NCBI GenBank assembly: GCA_000711775.1
Contig: ARYC01001191.1
Coordinates: 1 to 64,000, forward strand
Length of the DNA stretch: 64,000 bases
Direction of reading: 5' to 3'
DNA from: Oxytricha trifallax
Lineage: Eukaryota; Ciliophora; Spirotrichea; Sporadotrichida; Oxytrichidae
A program made the translations under genes and the position numbers. This document shows, in pieces, positions 49,775 through 59,915 of this stretch; within the stretch, counting starts at the first letter, position 1; each line of letters opens with the position of its first letter. The notes beneath the pieces are model-generated. The model was given only the letters and a program-made list of their open reading frames with translations. It was not told the origin of the DNA and did no database searches.

Positions 49775-49986
49775 TCCTTAGACAATTTAATTGAACCACT
49801 ATAGAGAGCAATATTCAAGAGATCAAATAATGACAAGCAGATAAAATTTGTTTCAGTTAAATCGACTAATAATTATTAAATATACTTAAAATTCACATAA
49901 AACCTAAACTTACTCTACAAACCCCAATAAGACCCCAACTATACCCTAAAAATCAAAGCACTTATAAAGTTCACTGAGGGGTTTTG

Positions 49987-51010
49987 ATTTTATAGCATTT
50001 TTATTTGAAAAAGATAAGCTTGAGTAGCATTTTTATCTGCTATACATTTTTTCATAAGTTATAACTTTTACTGATCGTTTTTATGAATTTAGATGATTGC
50101 ATCTTTTAAAAAAATTGGCATTTATTCTCAAATATTTTTATATTTTCACAAAAATATTTTTCAAAATCAATTCAACTTTCATTTCTTTTAACTTGCGTTC
50201 TTTATTATCATATTTCGTCCTAACATAAGTAAAATTTAAATGAAAAATATGTATAAAATGAGTGATTTCAAGTTTATTGATATCCTCAATCATGTAATGA
50301 TTTAGTTTCAGAAGTTTTATAAATGGATATCAATCTTAAAATTTTGTATTTATAATTACTATTAATTTTATGACACCAATCAAATATGGGTATCTTATAG
50401 GAGGTCAACTCTTTAAAGAATAATAGAGAAAGTTTGCAAAAATTGAAGCAAATTTCAAAGATAGATTTCCATTTTAACCATTTAAATTCCATTTAATAAT
50501 TACCAAATTTGTTTAAATTTAATTAGTGGCGGTACTTAATTTGTTTAATTTTTATTGGTACCAATTTAATTGTATCAAAACTTAATTAGAACCGAGTTTA
50601 AAACTAATGAGGTTTTAATGGAAAAATTCAAAAATTGTTCTAAACCTAATTGGTAACAGTACCAATTTGAATAATTTCTAAGTTAGTACCAAAACATTTA
50701 AAAAATGTAGTTCCTAAGAATTGAAAGAAGATGCTTTCACAAAATTAGCTATTCTAATTATATAAGCAAAGCAAACAATTAATGGTCTATCATTAAGATT
50801 TTCGCTATGAAATAATTTTTACATAGCATTTATGTAGATGTAGTGATGATAAAAAATAAAATATTAAAGATATCAACCATGGAAATAATAAATTACATTG
50901 AATCCAACAACAAAAATGAAATAAATTAAAAAAGAAACCCTAATCCCCAGCATTATTACCCTCATTTATAAAAACACATATAAAACACATAAAGAGGTTT
51001 TGGGGTTTTG
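49987..51010 (+). mobile_element. TBE-H remnant fused to TBE-G
   Basis: 50385-50760 matches the 22-kDa/57-kDa spacer of TBE-G (conserved motif at 50385-50437, then ggtacc-type repeats). 50938-51010 is a TBE terminus (aagaggttttggggttttg) followed by AAT 51011-51013, which pairs with AAT before 45880. The 57-kDa gene is deleted and no left end is present. 49990-50370 is AT-rich and unassigned. Confidence 0.75.
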
Positions 51011-52069
51011 AATGTCTATAAATTTTCATATAAATGTTCTACTTAACTTATAGAATTGTATATCAAAAAAAATCTCTAAATTTTTCAATATCTCTTCACC
51101 CAAGAGAGAAAAACCTGAAATTCTCTTTTTCGGACCCCCTCATAATCAAATAGTTGTACTGTGATAGAAAAAGGAAAATGTCTACGTTCAGTGTTATTGA
51201 TAAAAGTTGAGTTCTGAACCCTGCCTTTGGAATTGTGTTCGGAATTTGTAACCATTTTTGAATTGTGTCCGGAATTGTGTCCATAATTGTGTCCATGTGA
51301 CCTAGAGGTGATGTTTGTTGCAATGTTACAAACATCAAAATATGGTCGAGTACCTGGGAAGAAATGAAATTATCTCAGTAAGCTTTTTTTTTCACGATTT
51401 GACTTAAGATGGAATAATGTAGATCAAAACTTATGCTACATGTTCAATCCTACTCACAATTCATTAAAAAAATCACTCAGAGAGATATATCGATTTCAGT
51501 GAACCTCAAAAATATTTCATAAAAAAAGTGTATTTTGAAGATAAAATTGAGCATGAATTTCCTGATGAAATACTCAAAGATTAATAATTGTAGATCTTGA
51601 TTAAATGCACAAATAATATATTTAGACCGAGTCCTCAAGTAATTTGGCTGGAGAAATAAATTAGGGAAAAGTTTGTAGAAGAGAAATTCTTAAAATTTAT
51701 TTATATCGATTAGGGGAAATATTTTGTGGACACTATAAGAATGAAACATGGTCGTAAAATGATTATCTACATCTATTCCTTTTAAACTTTTTTGATAGCT
51801 AATTTGTATAGAGAGATATTAATTTATCAGGAGTTAAAAAGTTTAAAAGTTAAATTTAAAGGGTCTACAGTTAAGTTATGATAAATTTAATTTTATCTAT
51901 CGATGAGTCAAATTATTGGCTGTTAAAAATATTAAATTCAAAACAATAGCAGTTAAAACTGTAATATAAAATTCAAAAAAATACAATTTACCATGTTTAA
52001 TTTATAATTTTATTTTTATTTTCATAATTTTCCATTTTAAATCTATTTTTATAATAATAATTATTTTGA

Positions 52070-53250
52070 CCGAAAATAAATTTATATATATTATTCTAGA
52101 TTATGTTATAATTTCCTAAAAATTGAATTTTAGTCAGCTTTATGTAATGCTATTCTTTGAAGATAATTACTTTTATACAAAAATAAAAATAAAATAGGAA
52201 GTAATGAATGAAAGAGATAGGTTAATTTTAAAATTTAATATTACTAATTTCTCTCAATATTGAAAATTTCCAAAATTTTTTACTAAATTTGCATAATTTT
52301 ACAAGATAGTATGAATAATACAGACACTTGAATTTTCAATCAATTATAATTGACATTTAATATAAAACATCAAATTTATACTTTGAAATGTTAATAAACT
52401 GTTGTTAATAATTGAGAAATAAAGAACAAGAAAGTATTTGCAAAAATAATGATATTTTTAACATTAAACATATTTAATTTGTAAAATTTATTGTATTAAT
52501 GTATGTTTGTATTATTTAAAAATATATTATCAAATACAATTTTTATAAAGATTTTAAGAGTTTATTCTCACTTTCTAATGTCACAGTGCTCTATTTCTCT
52601 TAATTGAAAATATTATTATTTATATATTTCTTAATATATGCATTATTATCATATTTGTGATAGAATTAAGATATAGAATTATAATTAATATAATTTTGAT
52701 ATAAGAAATTCAAATCTTATATAATTACTTATATAAAAATGAATCAAATTTTTGAATTATACTTATCATATTAAGGTCTTTAATTTATTGATATAAAATT
52801 CTTAAATAAAAATAAATATATAAATATACTATAAATTAGCAGAATAATAATATGAACCCTTAATTTGATAAATGAATATTTGATATAAATTCTAAAAATA
52901 AATCCAAAAATAATTTCTCATTAAAGACAATATTATAAAATGAATAATCACAAAAATTATGAAAATTTTTTTTTTTGTAAAAAATATTTCTTAAATTGTT
53001 ATTGAATGCTTAAAATAAAAATATGGAAGAAAAGGTAATAAATATAATAATGTTTTTAAATTTATTATATTTTCCTACACTTTAAAATGATATAAAATAA
53101 TTAATTTCAAACATTAGCATAATTTAATTTGATAGTTTATTACAATCAAAAATAAAAGAAGAAAAATCAAACTATATTTATTGAAAACATAATTAAAATA
53201 TTTATACCAATAAATAACCCAAAATTATTAATATTTAACAAATATTTCTT
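52070..53250. other. AT-rich spacer between genes A and B, copy 2
   Basis: Nothing gene-like apart from a conserved block at 52560-52610 that matches 12305-12350 in copy 1. Confidence 0.5.
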
Positions 53251-53254
53251 AGTA

Positions 53255-56200
53255 ATCAAGTTCCCTATTTTGCCCAAGTATGATGAAAGAGAAGAGTGCG
53301 AATCTTTGCCTATATTTTAGTAGTGAATTACTTCGAAGTTATTAGGACTACTTTTATTACTTTCTTAAAATTGATTTTATCAATATAAATATATTTATAG
53401 CATTATTATAAAATTCAGTCTGTCCTTCTAATTATTATTACTGCTGAATAATACCTTCGTTTACTATGAGATTTACACCTTCGCAAGTATAATTAATTCG
53501 AGTACAAATTGAAGAATTATTAAAAATTTATGTTCATAATACTTTAATTTTCGTTTTAATAGAGCTTGAGGTTCATTTTGAATTCCAAATCTAGTTAACT
53601 CTAAGTTATATTTTTTATTTTATACTATAATTATTGTAATTAAATTTTTATATATTAGTTTGAACTTATAAAAGAATAATTGTCATAATTTAAAAATTGA
53701 AAGGAAATAACAAAAATGTATAAAGTAGGTTATTATTTTATTGATTTTATAAATTTCTACAACAAAAAGTAATCATTAAAATAAACAAATTAAAATTTAA
53801 AGTCTGAGCTTAATCAGTTGATGAACAATGTTTGAGAGAGGGAGATAAATTTGTCAGTGTATTTCTTTATAAATTTTGATTTTTTATATCTGAATAATAA
53901 TCTGATTAATTTAATATTGATAAAATTGATAAAAATAGGAAATTTAAGAAATTAGTATAAATTAGAAATATATTAGTAATTACAACTGTCATGAATTAGG
54001 AGTATCATTAATCATATTTTGATTTAAATTTAATATTTAATTAATTAATGTAATATAATAATATAATTAGTGGTCTAGTGGGCCGGTGGGCAGGTGGTCT
54101 GGCAGGGTCTTTAGCAGACCACTTTTGTAATATATATATTTATTTTAATAAATTAATACTTTACAGATGCGTTGACTGCACTAATTACTGCTCTAGACAC
54201 CAGACTTTACTCCGGCACTCTCTCAGACCACGGACTGATGCTGTCATTTTGTCACATTCTTCTCTTTTTCACTGGCCAGGAATCTTGCATTTAGGAAGCG
54301 TGCAACCATCGCCGCTGTCAATGGGAAGGCCTCCTCCCCACTCTATGTCGGAATCTCAGATTGGCAGAGTAGACACCGAGCCTTAAAGGCATTGGCATCT
54401 TCGGGACCATGTTATCGAATGGTAAAGTATTCGAAGTGATTACAGTGAAGCAGCCAATGCACTTGTATTCCACGCCGCCGTACTCCTACTCAATAGCCAT
54501 CCCTTCACCTTCCATCAATCGTTTCATCCCTGCTATCCCAGATGATCCAAATGCTTTGGTAAGATTGATCTCGTTTGCGATTAGAATCTGTGGCTCGCCC
54601 GCCTTGACTTGCTTCATAGGGACATGAAAATGTGAGTTAGACTGCACGTACTATTCACACACGAATATCTCCTCCAGAATGTGAGTGATTTTTGTCTTCC
54701 CGGTATTGGTGGGGCCATATATCCATAAGCTGTGAATCTTACTGTTCTTGCGCTTGATTAGGAGCTCGTAAAGGGCATCAAGAATGTGTAGATAACCCAT
54801 TGCTTTCAGATCGGCATCTTTAGGTGTACTCGTTTCATCTCCATTATTTCTTAGTTCTGCGATAAAGTCATGGAGTGATGTTATTATAGGAACCTTCTCC
54901 TTAATGGCGATTCCCGATTTCTAGATTACTTGATCGGCGTAGTTGATTTAACTGTATGACTTTGCAATGGCCACTAGCTGAGGTATATCATGAGCCTTCA
55001 TCTTAATGTAGTCTTCTTTTGATGAAGCCGATCCTGAGAGCCTCTCAATCATATAGTCATTTGTCACATCCATAACACCTCTGGCCCCGCACTCCTGCTT
55101 CTACTATTCCTTTTGCTACTTAGCATTCTGTTTGGCGAGGAACTGCTCATAATGCTGAGGGGGCCCGTATATCAGCTTTACTCCTTCCACTGCTGATGCG
55201 AATTAATCCAATGTCTGATGTGCGAGAAGCTTCACGGTTAGTTCCAACTCTGCTATAATACCCGCACCCTTGCGTCTCTTTTCAGTGAAATATGACTTGT
55301 TGGCTCCGGTTGAATCTGTCTTGAAGCGAATACAGAGGTAGTAGATCTAGTTTGAACGATCAGTGTAGACTTCGAGGTGACTAAATCCCGGAATTTGACT
55401 CGTCATTACGCGCTGGCACTGCTTCCAGAGCTCGGAGCTGCCCTCATTCTGCACCTGTAATATGAATTAGTGGCTGTTGTGAGACATTATTCTTACTTTA
55501 CTTTCAGAGTCCTCCGCGCTGGTATAAGTTTATAGTGGCTCTCAGTCAATTGAATATCCGTCTTGGTGGTCTCCGGCATATTGACTCCATTAGCAGTCAA
55601 CGCATCTGTAAAGTATTAATTTATTAAAATAAATATATATATTACAAAAGTGGTCTGCTAAAGACCCTGCCAGACCACCTGCCCACCGGCCCACTAGACC
55701 ACTAATTATATTATTTTATACATTAATTAATTAAATATTAAATTTAAATCAAAATATGATTAATGATACTCCTAATTCATGACAGTTGTAATTACTAATA
55801 TATTTCTAATTTATACTAATTTCTTAAATTTCCTATTTTTATCTATTTTATCAATAATAAATAAATTTACTTAATATCAAATTATCAAAATATAATAAAT
55901 TAGAGAAATTAGAAATTAAAAGAAGGTATTTTGCTGACAAAATTTTTTTATATATATTTTATTGTTATTTTACATTATTGGCATTATTTTAAACATAGCG
56001 ATAAGATATTTTGACTTGGATTAATACTTTCTTTATTTTATTAGACTTTTGTAAACTTTCCTTTTAATTTAGGGATACAAACAAGTTTTTATTTATGGAA
56101 GGAAAAGGTGAGAAAATATAGATTAGAATTTTTGGAAAAAGTTTTGTCATCAAATCACAGATTGCCACGTCAGCTCACTATTAAATTTATTTGCTATAAG

Positions 56201-58340
56201 AAGGTTAAATTTAGTATTAGACAAGAAATTGAATTTTAATTATAAATTTATCATTAAAGACAAGAAATCAGCATCTACAATAAAGGATAAAAGAAGTGAA
56301 ACTAGAAAAAAGTTCACCAATTCTTAATCAAGAATAATTTAAGCAGATGTATCAAAGTTTAAGTAATAATATCTCTGATTATTAATATTTAATATATTCT
56401 CCCCAAATTATTTGTATTTTTGTAAAAACATAAGCTTAATAATATTACTAAATTTTTATTTAATTTGTCATTTTTTCGAAGTTGAAATTCTTCGAATTCA
56501 AAAGAGTGTTTGAAAAGTAGATTTATTTAGCATCGAATGAATTATCTTGCTATTTGCTAAGTAGATTATTTATACAATTAATAATAATATTTAATAGATA
56601 TGCTGTGGGAGAAAGAGGTTTACTATTCGAGTTGTAGTCTAATTCTTCATAAAAATGAGGGTTCTGCGTCTATCTGCTCATAAAAATACCAGTATTGATC
56701 CTGAAATTGTAAAATAAAAAAATTGAGATAATTTAAATCAAATTAAATTTATTTACACTTTTTTGATGATAAATTTTATAGTAATTTGATATTAATTTAT
56801 TTCGTATCATATAATTGCCTTTTTAATTTAATTTATTTTATAAATACAATTATTATTGATCTATGTATCGAAATTCTGGATTTCAGATAAAGAAATATTT
56901 CAAAATATAAATGATTTTGTAATTAAAATAATTGAAATTTTTAAAAATGCCTGATTAAATCTATAATTTTGAATTTTGCTTTGAAAGAGTAAAAATATTT
57001 ATTGGTTTAGATAATTTAAATACTATAATTTCCTATTATTATATATTAATTTAGTTAATATAATTTAATTTTTTTAATTGAAATATTTCAATATTGTAGG
57101 AATACATTCAAAATTGGGAAATTTAATTAAATTAAAATTATTATATTTCAAAATATTGGCAGTTAAAATTGGCCAATTTAAACAATCTTGGGCTCATTCG
57201 ATAGAGAATTAAAAATTATCTGGACATTGTTATTGGCGGTACTATTTTATCACATCCCTAGAGCGAGATAATTTCAATTTAATTAACTTATTCTAAATTC
57301 ATTTAATTATACCCTCACATTAAAGTGAATTATCTCGCTCTAGGGATGTGATAAAATAGTACCGCCAATAACAATGTCCAGCTAATTTTTAATTCTCTAT
57401 CGAATGAGCCCAAGATTGTTTAAATTGGCCAATTTTAACTGCCAATATTTTGAAATATAATAATTTTAATTTAATTAAATTTCCCAATTTTGAATGTATT
57501 CCTACAATAGTAATTTTATATTTTGATATAATTATAAGATGTTATATCATTTATAATATAAAGCAACTTAATTTTAGTTGAGCGAATTTATTTATGAATT
57601 CCTTTGAAAAATGCTTTGAATTTTATCCAAATTGAATAAATGTTTTTTCATTTTATATCTGAGTAATACAAAATAATTAATTATTTTATAAGTAAAACAA
57701 AAATATAATTGGCATTTTGAGTGGGGATTTGGTTTGGTACTTAAAAGATCATGTCGATGATCTAAGAAGTCTCATGCCCCATCACAAAGTTTTTCAAACA
57801 TACTTCCTCGATCATTTTATGGCTTTAATCAAATCTATTGATAATTTTATAAAACCCTTTAAATAAAAATACTTAAAATATGATGTTATAATTAATCAAG
57901 GGTTAGTTTTAATGAAGAGGTTTATTAATTATACTATTGTTGAATTTAGGGATGACAAACTTGTGAGAAACTTTAAAATAAGATTTTAATTATTTATATT
58001 TTGCAATAATTCCTTTTTCATAAAAAAATATAAATATTTTTCAAAATATTATTAAATGAAAACAGGGGGTGTAATTATTTTGCAATGAAATATCAGTATT
58101 AATAATTATAATTGAATTTGTATTTATTTATTATTTTCATAAATATCATTAGATTTATAAAATTTTCTGATTAATCTATTTTAAAAATTATGATTTAAAA
58201 ATATTAATTTAAAACAGTACTTGAAGCTGTTTGCTTCAACTGAGAAGGGTCTAAACTGTGACTTTGAGACATTTAAATAAAATAAAATAATTACTCCTTG
58301 AGATTCAACTGTAGCTTCTATAGTCAATTACTTATTAGAT
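53255..58340 (-). CDS. Gene B, copy 2, unknown multi-segment gene
   Basis: Minus-strand segments from the 5' side: 58335-58215 (NKQLTIEATVESQGVIIL, NVSKSQFRPFSVEA), 57980-57890, 57840-57700 (SHKMIEEVCLKNFVMGHETS, QIIDMIFQVPNQIPTQN), 57610-57555, 56905-56858, 56700-56590 (QTQNPHFYEELDYNS), 56540-56465, 56410-56330 (NQRYYYLNFDTSAQ), 56225-56098, 53850-53800, 53610-53540, 53500-53400 and 53400-53255 (KIRTLLFHHTWAKQGT-TGA). Each keeps its frame relative to copy 1 with TAA/TAG as Gln. Gaps are AT-rich and unconserved, presumably eliminated. One gap holds the Rep-like element, another a foldback element. No domain recognised; it may be more than one gene. Confidence 0.5.
53912..55872. mobile_element. 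Inverted-repeat element carrying a Rep-like helicase gene
   Basis: Arms of about 265 bp (53912-54182 and 55602-55872) are near-perfect inverted copies, including a G+C-rich tract (ggtctagtgggccggtgggc, gcagggtctttagcagacca). The centre is G+C-rich and encodes one gene on the minus strand. Copy 1 has the uninterrupted site near 17455-17480 (gattaatttaa directly before aaataaattt), so this is an insertion. Outer ends tattgataaaattgataaaa and complement. Confidence 0.85.
54318..55579 (-). CDS. Rep-like protein with superfamily 3 helicase domain
   Basis: Exons 55579-55502 and 55454-54318, with a 47-nt GT-AG intron (55455-55501), give 404 codons plus TGA. TAG and TAA occur inside as Gln, so the gene is adapted to the ciliate code. 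The C-terminal half has SF3 helicase motifs: Walker A IYGPTNTGKTK, Walker B PQILIANEIN, motif C FTVITSN. This combination is typical of Rep proteins of CRESS-type DNA replicons. The N-terminal half lacks a clear HUH motif; YYLCIRFK sits where the HxH strand might be, and a Tyr-rich stretch (HYEQFLAKQ) where YxxK might be. Endonuclease activity is therefore doubtful. Upstream ATG 55590 is out of frame. Likely acts in replication or transposition of its own element (inference). Confidence 0.78.
57091..57509. repeat. Foldback element, family P, copy in gene B
   Basis: Starts atattgtaggaatacattca, ends with its complement. Inner arms cggtactattttatcacatc / gatgtgataaaatagtaccg differ from other copies but match each other exactly. 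Absent from copy 1 near 19250. Confidence 0.85.
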
Positions 58341-58344
58341 TTTA

Positions 58345-59900
58345 GGGGTTTTAGCAATTTCAAATTAAAATTTTATGTTTATAAAACTTTTTAATTGAAT
58401 TTTCCATACTTATTAAATATCTGATCCTTAATGAAATTTCGACAACTATTGTATTAGTAAAAAAATATTTTAAAATCTTATAGATAAATAAAGATAAAAT
58501 ATATATAAAAAAATTATTTTTTTATAGTAAAACTCTTAACTTTATAGTATATAATTTATTAACTGTTAATTTATAATCAAGTTTTTTATCAATAGATTTT
58601 TAGAATTGAGTCAAACAAAATATGATTTACTTAATTTTAAGGATGATATTAAATAATCTAAATTTATATATCACTTACAAAGTAATCATGAAATTGATGA
58701 TTAACAAGATTTTGCATATCTAAATTTCAAAAATTAATAAAAATAACATCAATACTCATACAGATATAATCAATAAACTCTTACAAACAAAAATTACAAA
58801 AGTAAGAGGCAATTATATTTGGAAAAAATTCAAATAATCTGATATTATATATTTCAATTCTTTTCAATTTAAATTGTTCTAGAGATTGAAGGATTCCCTC
58901 AATTAAAAATTTTGAGTATCCCATTAGAGATGATTTTTAAACCTTTATTTATCTACAAACGCATATGTCCAGATCTTAATTCTGTTCATGGAATATTAAT
59001 TATTTTCTTTATTAAAATGCATTATATTTTTCGTTGGCAACTTAAGAGTTAATCTATCATAATTTATTTAAAACTGGGGTTTTTTCCATAATCTTATAAT
59101 ATTTATTATAAGATTTTAAAACCAAGTGTCTATATAACAAATTCTAATTTAATTAAAAAGCTCAAAAAATAATTGTTTTTAATAAATAAGTTGCAAACTT
59201 GAAAAAAATAAAAATAGCTTATTTAGTGAAATCCGAAAAAAAGAAGAAAATAATTTAAATTTTTTTCAAAAATTATCGTTATAATAATCATAAAAGTATA
59301 AGGTATGAATATAAATACATACAAATACATAGTGATAAAGTTAAAATCAGAAAAATAAAATGCATAGGTTTGAAATTAATTCAACATATAGATTTAAAAT
59401 TAGATTATTATATTTAAAATTTTGAGCTTTATTGACTTCAAACATGGCTTAATTATTATTAAATCCACATTTATTTATATTCATAGAATATTAAAATCTT
59501 AATAAACAAACTACTTTGATTAAATATATATAATTTTGATGAGTCTATTATTAACTTGATTTGTATTATTAAAATTGTTTAGACTTATTGAATTATATAT
59601 AAATTTATTAAAATAAGTGGTATATAGTTTAGTTGTTATAAATTTTGTCAGTAAATATGATTTAAATCTCCTTTTTTATTCTTACTTACTGAGTTTATTA
59701 AAATAAAAAAATTCTATGAAATGTTTATGAATATATTTTTAGCTGATTTGATAATTAATTAATTCATAATATAAAATTAGGTTTAAAACTTAAGTGTTAG
59801 ATTAATGAAATCTTATTTATAAGGAATTTAATTATGCTTATTTTGATGAAATAAGACAGAAACAAGTATATCAAAATCTAGTGTATAGTATAGAAATTAG
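58345..59900. other. AT-rich spacer between genes B and C, copy 2
   Basis: No gene supported. 59260-59370 matches 28540-28670; 59484-59560 matches 29205-29290. A slightly richer stretch at 58850-59000 has no assigned function. Confidence 0.45.
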
Positions 59901-59915
59901 AAATTTTTAACTGAG

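Larger units (their letters stand above)
45880..49986. mobile_element. TBE-G, complete element
   Basis: Starts caaaaccccaaaacccctta at 45880 after AAT 45877-45879. An inverted terminus ends at 49986 (gaggggttttg). 4107 bp, with transposase (plus), 22-kDa (minus) and 57-kDa (plus). The AAT duplication partner is not at 49987 (ATT there) but at 51011, beyond a further TBE remnant. Confidence 0.9.
43702..52062. mobile_element. 3.2-kb palindromic element split by a TBE
   Basis: Left arm 43702-45299 (about 1.6 kb) pairs with 45331-45876 plus 51011-52062; centre about 45300-45330. Arms are almost identical. Removing 45880-51013 restores an arm matching the left one exactly across the junction (cctAATgtc). 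Copy 1 shows the uninterrupted target near 11805-11822. Arms hold an 80-codon frame (44427-44669 and its mirror) with ggacacaatt repeats, probably not a gene. Autonomous partner not seen. Confidence 0.88.

Noticed and set aside
54078-54627. Plus-strand frames over the Rep-like region
   Set aside because: They are shadows of the minus-strand helicase gene, which has motifs, an intron and ciliate Gln codons.
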